Source of the DNA: Rhodothermales bacterium
GTDB lineage: Bacteria > Bacteroidota > Rhodothermia > Rhodothermales > UBA10348
Assembly: GCA_024711125.1 (NCBI GenBank)
Contig: JANJTM010000001.1
Location: forward strand, 1-64,000
Reading direction: 5' to 3'
Length of the DNA: 64,000 nucleotides
This document shows, piece after piece, positions 25,057 to 34,005 of the stretch; within the stretch, counting starts at the first letter, position 1, and the number at the start of each line of letters is the position of its first letter. The position numbers and the translations under genes are program-made. A model generated the notes under the pieces. The model saw only the letters and a program-made list of their open reading frames with translations. It was not told the DNA's origin and did no database searches.

Positions 25057-27399
25057 CTACCGGACGACCGCCAGCCGTCCGTAGGCCGTGCCTTCGCCGT
25101 CGTTTCCGACCGCGGCCACGAGGTACATGCCGCTCGGAACGAGCCTGCCTCCGCGGTCCCTCCCGTCCCAGGTGACCATGCCACCACGGGCCTGGAGCGT
25201 GGCGACCGCCACGCCGGCGGCCGAGAGAATGCGAACTTCCGTAGCCTCCACGAGCCCGGAGATCACCACCGCCTGGGCGTCGACACCGGGGCGGAACGGG
25301 TTCGGAGCCAGCGCCAACTCGCGGACGACCGGGGAAGGCGCGATCGCGTCGCCCTGCCAGGCGACCAATCCCCGATCCGTGGCGAAATGGACCAGGCCCG
25401 ACCCCGGCTCCACGACTACCGAGAGGACGATGTCCGACAGGATCGGGGAATTCTCCGTGGTGAAATGGTGCACCAGTTCGTATCCCGCCTCACCCGAAGC
25501 GATCAGCCACGCGCCTTCATCGGTCGCGACCCAGAGCCGGTTGGCCGGATCGACCGCGAGGTCGTTCACCTTGAGCCCGAAGAGAACGAAGGTGCCTTCC
25601 GACCGGTCGGCCCACGGCGGCCAGATCGGCCGGGCTGCCGCGTCGGCCGCGACGATGCCCGTGTTCACGAAATACGCGATTCCGCCGTCGGTGCCGATCC
25701 ACACGAGACCGTCGCGGTCCTCCACGACCGATGTGACGGTCGTGCCCGGCAATCCCTGTCCGGCCGAGCCCTTCTCCTCGAAGAGCCGGAACCGGTCGTC
25801 CGACGTGGAGGTCGGGGAGGCCCCCGTATCCAGCACGAGCAGGCCGCGTACCCGGTTGAAGTTGTTCTCGTCCCGCAGGATGATCCACTTCTGGTCGTAC
25901 GAATCCACCATGATGGACCCGTAGGCCGTCGATCGCTCGGTCAGTCCGCCGCCGACGTACCCGGACAATCCCGTCCAGGCACCGTCCGGAGTGCGAACGT
26001 GCAGCGGTGTGGACGCTCCACGGGTCGTGATCCAGATCGCGCCGTCCCCGTCTGCCGCGACACCGCCGGCAATGACGAAGTCGGTCGTGCCGGCCGCCGG
26101 CAGGAGCGTGCTGTTCGAGCGGTCGTACACCGTCAGGGCACCGTCCGGCGGGATATGGAGCGCACCTCCGCCTTCGCTGGCAGCCCATGCCGAACCGTCA
26201 GGCATCGCGAACACCCGGGAATAGCGGCTTCTGCCGACCAGCAGCGGGTTGGTGTCCCCGTTGAACGCGGTCCAGGTGCCGTCGGGTGACAGGCGATGCA
26301 CACCGGATCGCGCTTCGGACGTTCCGCCGGCGAACAGGGTGCCGTCGCCGGCGACCGACAGGTCAGAGAACGTGTTCACGAGCGGACCCTGCGGAACGAT
26401 GTCCAGCTCGGGCGCCCACGCGGGGCCCGTCGACGACCTGCGAACCCGGAGCAACCCCCCGTCGGCATCGCCGACCCACCAGGTCCCGTCCTCCGCGGGC
26501 AGGAGCGCCGTCGGGGCATCGTGCCCCTCGATCGCCTCCCTGGTGGCCGCGCCGTCGGAGGTGACCGTCACCAGGTTGAACTGCTCCGCGGCGACCAGGC
26601 GATCGGCGTGCACCACGATCTCGTGGAATCCGAACCCCGACATGGAGAGCGGAACGGCCCGCGCGGCCGACGCGCGCTCGTACAGGTCCACGTCCGTTCC
26701 CAGGTACAGCAACCCGCGGAAGCTGCCGAGGGCCCGGACGGCACGACGGTCGGCGGCCGAGCCGACGACCTGGTTCGACCAGGCGGACGGGTCCTGGAGG
26801 TTCGCGCCGTCGAGCGGCGCCCAGGCGAGGCCCTCGGCCGTTCCGAGCCAGAGCGTATCGGAACGTACCAGCACGTCGTGGACGGCCATGGCGGCGGTGA
26901 ACGAGCCAAGCCGCGTGTAGGCATCCCGTACTTCGCCCCGCACCGGATCGAACACCACGAGGCCGAAGTCGGTCGCGACGTACACCGTATCGCCGCGCGC
27001 AAGGATCCGATTGATGCCGCGGGCCGGGAACTGCCGTGCCCGCCGGATATCGAGAAACGTAGTCACGGCGCCCGATACCGGGTCGAGGCTCTCCACGACG
27101 CCGTCCTGGTACCCGAGCCAGAGGACCGAACGCGTTTCGTCGAAGGCCAGGCGGCGTACATCCACGCTGTGCAGGCCATCCACGACCGAATATCGGACGA
27201 TCTCGCCGTCCGACTCCCGGTAGCCGAAGACTCCGCCGGCCGTCGCCGCCCAAACCGAGCCGTGCCCGCGGGCCAACGCCCGCACCGACGTGTACGACGT
27301 GTGCGCCACCCACCGGCCGGCCTGCGCGGCGACGTCATGGGCGCCAGCAACAAGGAGGAGCCCTAGGACTGCGAACGCTAGCAGGGAAACACGGCGCAT
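25057..27399 (-). CDS. porZ: PorZ-like type IX secretion beta-propeller protein
   Basis: A 780-residue exported protein, matching the usual PorZ length. Signal peptide 1-25 (ending DVAAQA). Then two seven-bladed-type propellers built of repeats such as GSVWAATAGGVFGY, VLWLGYQDGVVES, VYVATDFGLVVFD, LWVATDEGAWLI and VHFATDRGLVAW. The last 90 residues form a C-terminal secretion-tail-like domain: LAPNPFRPG, a G-x-x-V turn and TWDGRDRGGRLVPSGMYLV. In Bacteroidota, PorZ is a surface component of the attachment complex that delivers anionic LPS to PorU. Assignment as PorZ rather than a generic propeller protein rests on length, the N-terminal SYTSVRALARG start and the two-propeller plus tail order. 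PHP gene is 11 bases upstream. Confidence 0.72.
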   Translation of the reverse strand: MRRVSLLAFAVLGLLLVAGAHDVAAQAGRWVAHTSYTSVRALARGHGSVWAATAGGVFGYRESDGEIVRYSVVDGLHSVDVRRLAFDETRSVLWLGYQDGVVESLDPVSGAVTTFLDIRRARQFPARGINRILARGDTVYVATDFGLVVFDPVRGEVRDAYTRLGSFTAAMAVHDVLVRSDTLWLGTAEGLAWAPLDGANLQDPSAWSNQVVGSAADRRAVRALGSFRGLLYLGTDVDLYERASAARAVPLSMSGFGFHEIVVHADRLVAAEQFNLVTVTSDGAATREAIEGHDAPTALLPAEDGTWWVGDADGGLLRVRRSSTGPAWAPELDIVPQGPLVNTFSDLSVAGDGTLFAGGTSEARSGVHRLSPDGTWTAFNGDTNPLLVGRSRYSRVFAMPDGSAWAASEGGGALHIPPDGALTVYDRSNSTLLPAAGTTDFVIAGGVAADGDGAIWITTRGASTPLHVRTPDGAWTGLSGYVGGGLTERSTAYGSIMVDSYDQKWIILRDENNFNRVRGLLVLDTGASPTSTSDDRFRLFEEKGSAGQGLPGTTVTSVVEDRDGLVWIGTDGGIAYFVNTGIVAADAAARPIWPPWADRSEGTFVLFGLKVNDLAVDPANRLWVATDEGAWLIASGEAGYELVHHFTTENSPILSDIVLSVVVEPGSGLVHFATDRGLVAWQGDAIAPSPVVRELALAPNPFRPGVDAQAVVISGLVEATEVRILSAAGVAVATLQARGGMVTWDGRDRGGRLVPSGMYLVAAVGNDGEGTAYGRLAVVR

Positions 27400-27410
27400 G
27401 GAGGTCGACG

Positions 27411-28244
27411 TCAGGCGGTGCGTCCGGCGCGCAGTCGCGCGAGACGCAGCCGCTCACGCAGAAGGGAGAGCTGCGGTTCCGGCACGCCCCGAGCCGGCGG
27501 CGGCGGGTCCGCGCCATGATCGTCGGTCCCCCCGGTCACCGCCAGCCCCCATCTTTCGGCCAGGTCAAGGTAGTAGGCTTCCAGCCGGGCGTCGTGCGAC
27601 GGATGCCAGGCCTCCAGCGCGTCCATGCCCCACGCGACCAGCGCTCGAATCGTGCCGTGGGCCGTCCAATCGCCGGGATGGGCAACGGAAACCAGCCCCC
27701 CGGCCGCGTGGACCCGCTCGATGGCCTCCCTCGCGTCCCTTCGCGGCATCGGCACGCAGGCGGGCCGGCCGTCGCCGAGCCAGGTCTCGAATGCCTCCCG
27801 GACCGTGGCGACGGAACCGGCGTCGACCAGGGCCTGCGCGAGGTGGGGACGTGCGATCACCCCCACCGCGATGCGGGCCTCCACGGCATCGGTGTCGATG
27901 CCCACGCCGAGACGCGCCAGCCGGGCGACCGTCTCTCGCGCGCGCCATTCGCGCTCGCCGCGATATCCGTCCATCCAACCCAGGAGCGCCGGATCGTGGG
28001 GATCGAAGCCGTAACCCAGCAGGTGTACCGATTCGGAACCCACCGAAACCGATAACTCGACGCCCGCCAGGAACTCCACCCCGAGGTCCAGGGCCGCGCC
28101 CCGCGCCTCCCGAAGCCCCGCCAGGGTATCGTGGTCCGTGACGGCGACACAACCCGCTCCCCGGGCCACGGCCCGCTCCACGGTTCGGGCCGGACCGTGC
28201 GCTCCGTCCGAAGCCAGCGAGTGTAGGTGAAGATCGGCGATCAC
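27411..28244 (-). CDS. PHP-domain phosphoesterase
   Basis: A 277-residue protein with the metal-binding motifs of PHP phosphoesterases: DLHLHSLASDG at residue 4, VTDHDTLAG near residue 37, GVELS near residue 62, ISARPH-like VIARPHLA near residue 130, VSVAHPGDW near residue 185 and GGTDDHG near residue 247. Relatives include RNase AM/TrpH, which removes 3',5'-bisphosphates and 5'-RNA ends. It precedes the PorZ-like gene by 11 bases in the same direction and diverges from the HIT gene. Confidence 0.88.
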   Translation of the reverse strand: MIADLHLHSLASDGAHGPARTVERAVARGAGCVAVTDHDTLAGLREARGAALDLGVEFLAGVELSVSVGSESVHLLGYGFDPHDPALLGWMDGYRGEREWRARETVARLARLGVGIDTDAVEARIAVGVIARPHLAQALVDAGSVATVREAFETWLGDGRPACVPMPRRDAREAIERVHAAGGLVSVAHPGDWTAHGTIRALVAWGMDALEAWHPSHDARLEAYYLDLAERWGLAVTGGTDDHGADPPPPARGVPEPQLSLLRERLRLARLRAGRTA

Positions 28245-28323
28245 GGGGCGGTCGTTTACGCGGTCCTACCCGTCGGCCGTCGCCCGGTTCGGATCTCGCT
28301 CGGACCGGAACCGCCCTCCGACG

Positions 28324-28330
28324 TATACTT
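28324..28330 (+). promoter_or_regulatory. Possible -10 element for the HIT operon
   Basis: TATACTT sits 24 bases before the HIT start codon in a 110-base divergent spacer, a suitable place for a promoter with a very short leader. No clear -35 box. Confidence 0.35.
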
Positions 28331-28354
28331 GGCCTACGACCAGGACATGCCGGC

Positions 28355-28855
28355 ATGGACCGACTATGGAGCCCCTGGCGCTCGCTCCACGTCTCGTCGT
28401 GGGGTGAGCGCGAAGAAGAAGACCGAGCGGGCGTATTTACCCGGATCGCCGCCTCGCCCGACGACGAACGCAACCTGGTGATTCACCGGGGCGTCCACTG
28501 CTTCGTCCTGCTGAACCGGTTTCCTTACAACAACGGGCACTGCATGATCGCTCCCTACCGACGGGTGGCGTCGTTCGAGGACCTGACGCCGGACGAGCGG
28601 TGCGAGATTTCGGACCTCACCGTGCGCTGCCTGGGCTCCCTGCGCAGGGCCCTGTCGCCGGACGGCTTCAACGTCGGCATGAACCTCGGGGAAGCCGGCG
28701 GCGCGGGCATCCCGCAGCACGTGCATGTGCATATCGTGCCCCGCTGGTCGGGCGACACCGGGTTCATGGCCTCGACCGCCGACGTGCGGGTCATGCCGCA
28801 GGCGCTCGAGGAGACCCATGCACTCCTGAGACAGGCCTTCGCCGACGCGGACTGA
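28355..28855 (+). CDS. HIT family nucleotide hydrolase/phosphorylase
   Basis: A 166-residue protein. The start MDRLWSPWRSLHVSS, the NRFPYNNGHCMIAPYR stretch near residue 55 and the histidine triad QHVHVHIVPRW near residue 118 (preceded by MNLGEAGGAGI) match diadenosine tetraphosphate-cleaving HIT proteins. These split dinucleoside polyphosphates made under stress. The stop overlaps the ATG of the next gene (TGATG), so translation is coupled in the HIT-flippase-DUF72 unit. Confidence 0.9.
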   Translation: MDRLWSPWRSLHVSSWGEREEEDRAGVFTRIAASPDDERNLVIHRGVHCFVLLNRFPYNNGHCMIAPYRRVASFEDLTPDERCEISDLTVRCLGSLRRALSPDGFNVGMNLGEAGGAGIPQHVHVHIVPRWSGDTGFMASTADVRVMPQALEETHALLRQAFADAD

Positions 28856-29961
28856 TGCATCCGATGTCCTCCGCGTCCACACCAACGGAGCGCGCGGGCG
28901 GGCTTCCGCTCGCACGGATACTCTGGCCCATCGGCCTGAGCCTGGCCGTACTCGCCCTCATCGCGGCATTCACGCTCGAGCCCGGCACCTTCGGCCGCAT
29001 CCGCGACGAACTGGACGGCACGTGGATCTCCTTCGCCTTCCTGCTGGTCGCGACGCGCGTCCTGTTCGGCGGATGGCGGCTCAGCCACGTTTCGCGGGGA
29101 CGCCTGTCCTTTTCCGCGGGAATCCGTGGTCAGCTGGCGTGGGATTTCGCCTCGAACATCACGCCGTCGCTGGTCGGGGGCGCGCCGCTCGCAGCGATGT
29201 TCGTGGCGCGCGACACACGGCTATCGGGGAACGACGCCTCTACCGTCGGCGAGGTCGGGGCCTTCATGCTGTTCGTGATGCTGCTCGACCAATTGTGGTT
29301 CGCCTTCACGGCCCCCGTGGTGCTCGTCGCCGCCCTGTTCATCGAGGTCATCCCGGATTCGCTGGGCAGCGTGGGAATGGTTACGAGCGTGGCCTACCTG
29401 GCCTTGTTCATGACGTGGACCGCCATTTTCGCGTACGGAACCCTTTTTCGGCCAATCCTGCTGCAGCGCCTCCTCGGGCGGGTGTTCTCGCTGCGCCCGC
29501 TGCGGCCGTTCCGGGAACGCGCGATGCTCGAAATGGCGCGGTACGGTGAACAGGCGGCGCATATCCGGTCGCAGCCGGCACGATTCTTCGCCGTCGGATT
29601 CGGGCTCACGGCCGGGACGTGGTTCGCCCGGTATTTCCTCGCGGTCGCCGTCATTGGGGCCGTCGTACCCGGCCTGGACATCACCCTGACCGTGCTGCGA
29701 TCGGCCGCCATGGCACTGGGCTCCCTCGTCCTGCCCACTCCCGGAGGAGCCGGGGGCATCGAGGGACTGTACGTCCTGTTCTTCGCGTCGCTCATGCCGA
29801 AGGCCTTCGTGGTTCCGACGCTCCTCGCCTGGCGTTTCCTGGCCTACTATCTCTTCGTGGCCATCGGCATCGCCCTGTCGACCCATCACGTGCACCGGAC
29901 GATGCGCAACCGCCGGTTGGAGAACGGCGCGTCGGTCGCTGCCGGGCCCCCTTCGACGTGA
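28855..29961 (+). CDS. Flippase-like / lysylphosphatidylglycerol synthase TM-region family membrane protein
   Basis: A 368-residue protein with about eight membrane helices. Family landmarks are WDFASNITPSLVGGAPLAA near residue 98, the TPGGAGGIEG motif near residue 297 and the intervening cytosolic loop with LRPFRERAMLEMARYG. These match the LPG_synthase_TM / UPF0104 (YbhN) group, thought to move lipids or lipid-linked sugars across the membrane or to pair with synthase domains; no catalytic synthase domain is attached here. Start overlaps the HIT stop; stop overlaps the DUF72 start. Confidence 0.82.
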   Translation: MHPMSSASTPTERAGGLPLARILWPIGLSLAVLALIAAFTLEPGTFGRIRDELDGTWISFAFLLVATRVLFGGWRLSHVSRGRLSFSAGIRGQLAWDFASNITPSLVGGAPLAAMFVARDTRLSGNDASTVGEVGAFMLFVMLLDQLWFAFTAPVVLVAALFIEVIPDSLGSVGMVTSVAYLALFMTWTAIFAYGTLFRPILLQRLLGRVFSLRPLRPFRERAMLEMARYGEQAAHIRSQPARFFAVGFGLTAGTWFARYFLAVAVIGAVVPGLDITLTVLRSAAMALGSLVLPTPGGAGGIEGLYVLFFASLMPKAFVVPTLLAWRFLAYYLFVAIGIALSTHHVHRTMRNRRLENGASVAAGPPST

Positions 29962-31061
29962 TGGGCACCGAATCCGCCGACGACCGGGCCGCTCGTGCGG
30001 CTGCCCTGGATTTCCGCTCGCTCCTCCCCGGCGTGCGGTTCGGGACCGCCAGCGACCGGTACGCCGGTTGGATCGGCCAGATCTACGGGCCGCAGTGGGC
30101 GGCCCGCGTGCAGTCACGGCGAAAGACCCTGGGAGCGGAAACCTACCAGGAACGTACCGTTCCGGTCGAGTCGGTGGGCGAGTACTTCGAGCACTTCGAT
30201 GTCCTGGAACTCGATTTCACGTTCTACAGGCCCCTGCTGGAAGAGGACGGTAGCCCTGGGCCCAACGCCTTCGTTCTCCGTCGTTATGCCGAACACGCGG
30301 GGACCCGTGCGCGCTTCCTGCTGAAGGCGCCGCAGGACAGCTTCGCCCGGCAGGTGCGCGCGTCGGGCGGACACGCACCCAACCCGGGATTCCTCGACGC
30401 GTCCGCCTGCCGCGCCCGTTTCGTGGAACCTGCCATCGACCTGCTCGGCGACCGGCTGGCCGGCTTCGTGTTCGAGCAGGAATACCTTCCGAAGAAGGCG
30501 TCTCCGTCGCCCGCGCAGAACGTGGCCGAACTCGACGGCTTTTTCGCGGCGCTGGCCTCCCCGGTGCAGTGCCACCTCGAACTGCGCTCTCCGCACCTGC
30601 TTGATGGCCTGTACTTCGAGTGGCTGGCAAGCCGCGGTCTCGGGTTCGTTTTCAGCCACTGGACGTGGCTGCCGCCGCTGCGGGACCAATGGCATCGGGC
30701 GGGATCACGCTTCACGGCGGGAAACCGCGAGGCGGTCGTTCGGCTGCTCACGCCGCTTCGCATGGCGTATGCCGACGCCTACGCGCTCGCATCGCCGTTC
30801 GACCGCCCGGTCGAGGCGCTTGCGGGCACTCCGGGCGCACGCGCGATGGTCCTCGACGCGACCGCGCTCGCGCTCCAGGCGGCCGTGCAGGACGCGACCG
30901 TGAACATCATCGCGAACAACAGGGCGTGGGGCAACGCGCCCCTTCTCGCGCAGGCGATCGCCCTGCGGGCACTCGAGGAGGAAGCCCGCCGGGGAGCCGG
31001 AACGAACCGGGACCCGTGGGCCCGGCCGCTCGCACGGCCGACCGGTCACGACCGCCCGTAG
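29961..31061 (+). CDS. DUF72 domain protein
   Basis: A 366-residue TIM-barrel-type protein of the DUF72 family: VRFGTASDRYAGWIGQIYGP near residue 24, FDVLELDFTFYRPL near residue 77, and RARFLLKAPQDSF near residue 115. The function of the family is unknown. It is longer than many members (about 250-300), with extra sequence in the middle and a basic C-terminal tail. Third gene of the HIT unit. Its 3' end overlaps the convergent cupin gene by 16 bases. Confidence 0.82.
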   Translation: MGTESADDRAARAAALDFRSLLPGVRFGTASDRYAGWIGQIYGPQWAARVQSRRKTLGAETYQERTVPVESVGEYFEHFDVLELDFTFYRPLLEEDGSPGPNAFVLRRYAEHAGTRARFLLKAPQDSFARQVRASGGHAPNPGFLDASACRARFVEPAIDLLGDRLAGFVFEQEYLPKKASPSPAQNVAELDGFFAALASPVQCHLELRSPHLLDGLYFEWLASRGLGFVFSHWTWLPPLRDQWHRAGSRFTAGNREAVVRLLTPLRMAYADAYALASPFDRPVEALAGTPGARAMVLDATALALQAAVQDATVNIIANNRAWGNAPLLAQAIALRALEEEARRGAGTNRDPWARPLARPTGHDRP

Positions 31062-31402
31062 TCGTCCTCGATCCGGATGATATCGTCCTCGATGCAGAGC
31101 CCGAGCTGCGTCTCGATGATGACGAGCGGCTCCTCCCCCACGTTCTCGATCCGGTGTACGCCGCCGACCGGGATGAAGAGGGCGTCACCCGTCGTCACCG
31201 GGCGTACGGCGTCATCCAGCGTGAAACGGCCGGAGCCGGACGCAATGGCCCAGTGCTCGCTGCGGTGCCGGTGCTTCTGCAGCGACAATCGCTGCCCCGG
31301 GTGCACGATGATGCGCTTCACCCGGTACCCGGGCTCGTTCAGGTATTCCTCCCACCGTCCCCACGGACGGTCGTCGGCATCCAGCCAGCGGGGATCAGCC
31401 AT
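31046..31402 (-). CDS. Cupin protein, mannose-6-phosphate isomerase type II-like
   Basis: A 118-residue single-domain cupin. RPWGRWEEYLNEPGYRVKRI, then PGQRLSLQKHRHRSEHW with metal-binding His residues and Glu, and FIPVGGVHRIEN with the third His: this is the pattern of the isomerase half of ManC/AlgA type II enzymes. As a stand-alone domain it could isomerise mannose 6-phosphate or be a sugar-binding cupin. Last gene of the symporter-upp-cupin run, three bases after upp. Confidence 0.82.
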   Translation of the reverse strand: MADPRWLDADDRPWGRWEEYLNEPGYRVKRIIVHPGQRLSLQKHRHRSEHWAIASGSGRFTLDDAVRPVTTGDALFIPVGGVHRIENVGEEPLVIIETQLGLCIEDDIIRIEDDYGRS

Positions 31403-31405
31403 GGT

Positions 31406-32050
31406 TCAGTGGTCGGTTCCGAATACCCGGTCGCCGGCATCGCCGAGACCGGGACGTATGTAGGCGTTCGCGTCGAGCTCGCGATCCAGCGCCGCGACGA
31501 ATACCGGCATCTCGGGATGCGAGGCCGCGATCCGGGCGATTCCTTCGGGTGCGGCGACGAGGCCCACGAGGATCACGCGCTTCGCGCCGGCCGCCTTCAG
31601 CCGGTCGACGGTCTCCACGGCCGATCCCCCGGTCGCGAGCATCGGGTCGACGACCAGCACGCACGCTTCCTCCAGCCCCGACGGCAACCGCTGGTAATAG
31701 GAAACGGGCATCCGGGTACGTTCGTCCCGGTAGAGCCCGACGTGGCCGATGCGCGCGTCGGGAACGAGGCGCAGGATGCCGTCGACCATGCCGAGCCCGG
31801 CCCGCAGGACCGGAACGACGATCACGGGCTCGTCGATCGCGTGGCCGGTCGTGGTCTCGAGCGGCGTGACGACTTCGATCGACCGCTCCCGGAGGCTGCG
31901 AAGGGCCTCGTAGGCAACGAGCGCCGAAACGTCGGCCAGCAGGCGCCGGAACTCGCCGTGCGACGTCTCCACGCTGCGCAGGCGCGCAAGATCCCGTCGG
32001 ATGAGGGGGTGATCGACGACCGTCAGGCGCGGCCCGGCGGTTCCGTCCAT
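31406..32050 (-). CDS. upp: Uracil phosphoribosyltransferase
   Basis: A 214-residue enzyme making UMP from uracil and PRPP. Conserved stretches: VVDHPLIRRDLARLR at the N-terminus, RAGLGMVDGIL near residue 85, the PRPP loop LVVDPMLATGGSA near residue 132, and the uracil-binding C-terminus DANAYIRPGLGDAGDRVFGT. Length matches the family (about 208). The start at MDGTAGPRL is used; a longer frame is not conserved. It lies between the symporter (five bases upstream) and the cupin. Confidence 0.95.
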   Translation of the reverse strand: MDGTAGPRLTVVDHPLIRRDLARLRSVETSHGEFRRLLADVSALVAYEALRSLRERSIEVVTPLETTTGHAIDEPVIVVPVLRAGLGMVDGILRLVPDARIGHVGLYRDERTRMPVSYYQRLPSGLEEACVLVVDPMLATGGSAVETVDRLKAAGAKRVILVGLVAAPEGIARIAASHPEMPVFVAALDRELDANAYIRPGLGDAGDRVFGTDH

Positions 32051-32055
32051 GAGGT

Positions 32056-33780
32056 TCACGAGCGTTTCGTCTTCTTCGCTTCGGCGATGGCCTTGTGCAC
32101 GACCTCGTTCTCGAGCCACGGCTTCCGCTCGAAGTACGAATCGGTGATCCTCTTGAGCAGGCCCGAGAGCAGGATCAGCGTCAGCACGTTCGGCAGCGTC
32201 ACGAGCGAGAGCGCCACGTCGCCGAGATCCCAGATGGTCGTGACGGCGACGACCGCCCCCAGGAAGTGCATCAGGAGGAAGACGAACTTGTACGGCAGGA
32301 TGGCGGCCCGACCGAAGAGGTAGTTGGCGCAGCGGTCTCCGTAGTAGCTCCACGAAATCGCGGTCGAGATCGCGAACAGGAAGACGCAGATGAGCACGAT
32401 GTAGTTGCCCATGAAGCCGAAGCCGATCCTGTCGAGTCCCCGCTCGAAGCCCAGGGCCGTGAGCGGAGACGAATTGCGCACCGCGTCGCCGTACAGCACC
32501 GCGTACGTCTCGCCCGTCGACGAGACGGCGCTGGCCTGCAACGGGCGCAGGGTGCCGGAGAACGGCTGCGTCTGGCCCGGGTCGACGAAGAGCGGTTCGA
32601 CCGCCACGTCGTAGAACGCCAGGCGGGGTGCGGACGCGTCGACCACCCGCCCGTCCACGTATTCGACGGCGTCCGGTTGGCGCGTAGCGGACATGCCCCC
32701 GTTCTCCATGACCTCCACGTAGGCGACGTTCGTGGCCCGGAGCGGGATCGTGGTCGGAATCCGGTCGTCGTAGACGCCCGTGGAAACGATCACGAGCCCG
32801 GTCATCGTGCAGATCACGATCGTGTCGATGAACGGCTCGAGCAGGGCGACGACGCCTTCCGACACGGGTTCGTCGGTCTTGGCGGCCGAGTGCGCGATCG
32901 GGGCAGAGCCCTGGCCGGCTTCGTTGGAGAAGAGCCCGCGCTGCACACCGAACCGGACGGTGAAGAGAAACACGCCCACGCCCGTTCCGGCGACGCCGGC
33001 GGTCGGGTTGAAGGCCTCGGCGACGATCGTCGAGAACGCCGGGAAGAGCGATGCGGGGTCGGAAAGCAGCACGACGAGGGCCCCGACGACGTAGATCGCC
33101 GCCATGATCGGGGCCAGGAGCGAGGTAACGGCGCCGATCCGACGGATCCCGCCGATGATGACCAGGCCGACGAGGCTCGCCGAAATGAGGCCCGTGATCC
33201 AGTTGGCCACCCCGAAGTTGTCATGGACCTGCGTCGCGATCGTATTGGCCTGGATCGCGTTGCCCGTCATGAAGGAGGTCAGCAGCAGCATTGCCGCGAA
33301 GAAGACCGCCACCGGTTTCCAGTTCCAGCCGTAGACTTCCTGGATGCCCTTCTCGATGTAGTACATCGGGCCGCCGGCGACCGAGCCTTCCATCGCCGTG
33401 CCGTCCTTGATATGCACGCGGAAATGCTGCGCCAGCGTCACCTCGCTGTACTTGGTGGCCATGCCGAGCAGTGCGGTCATCCACATCCAGAACAGCGCGC
33501 CCGGACCGCCCCAGTGGATGGCGAGCGCGACGCCGGCGATGTTGCCGATGCCCACCGTGGCCGAGAGGGCCGTCGTGAGCGCCTGGAAATGCGACACGTC
33601 CCCGGGCTCGTTCGGGTCGTCATACTTGCCCGACGTGACGGCGAACCCGTGCGCCAACCGGCGGAACTGGACGAACCCGAGCCGAAGCGTCAGGAACGCG
33701 CCGGCGCCGAGCAGGCCGATCACGAGGATGGGCGAGAGGTAGCCGTTGACGGTATCGATGAAATGGGCGAGAGCTTCCAT
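32056..33780 (-). CDS. Sodium:alanine symporter (AGCS family) with a large loop insertion
   Basis: A 574-residue membrane protein. AGCS landmarks: ALTTALSATVGIGNIAGVALAIHWGGPGALFWMW-type region near residue 70, GGPMYYIEKGI near residue 140 and FSNEAGQGSAPIAHSAAKT near residue 290. It imports alanine or glycine with Na+. The usual length is about 450-490; the extra part is a polar, soluble-looking block at about residues 350-440 (from ATNVAYVEVMENGGMSA to DAVRNSSPL) between two membrane helices. The start was placed at MEALAHFIDTVNGYLSP, the conserved N-terminus. Upstream gene of the run that continues with upp and cupin. Confidence 0.9.
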   Translation of the reverse strand: MEALAHFIDTVNGYLSPILVIGLLGAGAFLTLRLGFVQFRRLAHGFAVTSGKYDDPNEPGDVSHFQALTTALSATVGIGNIAGVALAIHWGGPGALFWMWMTALLGMATKYSEVTLAQHFRVHIKDGTAMEGSVAGGPMYYIEKGIQEVYGWNWKPVAVFFAAMLLLTSFMTGNAIQANTIATQVHDNFGVANWITGLISASLVGLVIIGGIRRIGAVTSLLAPIMAAIYVVGALVVLLSDPASLFPAFSTIVAEAFNPTAGVAGTGVGVFLFTVRFGVQRGLFSNEAGQGSAPIAHSAAKTDEPVSEGVVALLEPFIDTIVICTMTGLVIVSTGVYDDRIPTTIPLRATNVAYVEVMENGGMSATRQPDAVEYVDGRVVDASAPRLAFYDVAVEPLFVDPGQTQPFSGTLRPLQASAVSSTGETYAVLYGDAVRNSSPLTALGFERGLDRIGFGFMGNYIVLICVFLFAISTAISWSYYGDRCANYLFGRAAILPYKFVFLLMHFLGAVVAVTTIWDLGDVALSLVTLPNVLTLILLSGLLKRITDSYFERKPWLENEVVHKAIAEAKKTKRS

Positions 33781-33925
33781 CAGGGCCGGGCGGTTGATCG
33801 GTACGGGCGGGATTGGATGGCGTCGGCACCCGATGCTGGGGCGCGCGCCGCGGGATTCGTGCGTCGACTGCGGGCCCCGAACGGGCCTCGCGGGGTTCCT
33901 CGCAGATCCCGTGAAGAGCGGCGGC

Positions 33926-33932
33926 GAATATA
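33926..33932 (-). promoter_or_regulatory. Possible -10 element for the symporter operon
   Basis: On the minus strand the sequence reads TATATTC in the middle of a GC-rich 225-base spacer, about 146 bases before the symporter start. The same heptamer appears upstream of pyrC and of the response regulator gene. Confidence 0.35.
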
Positions 33933-34005
33933 ACCCGCCCCTCCGAGGGTGCCAAACCCGTCCCGCGGCGCCCAAGCGTCTCGGGACCGGCGCCGGACCG
34001 TGCGA

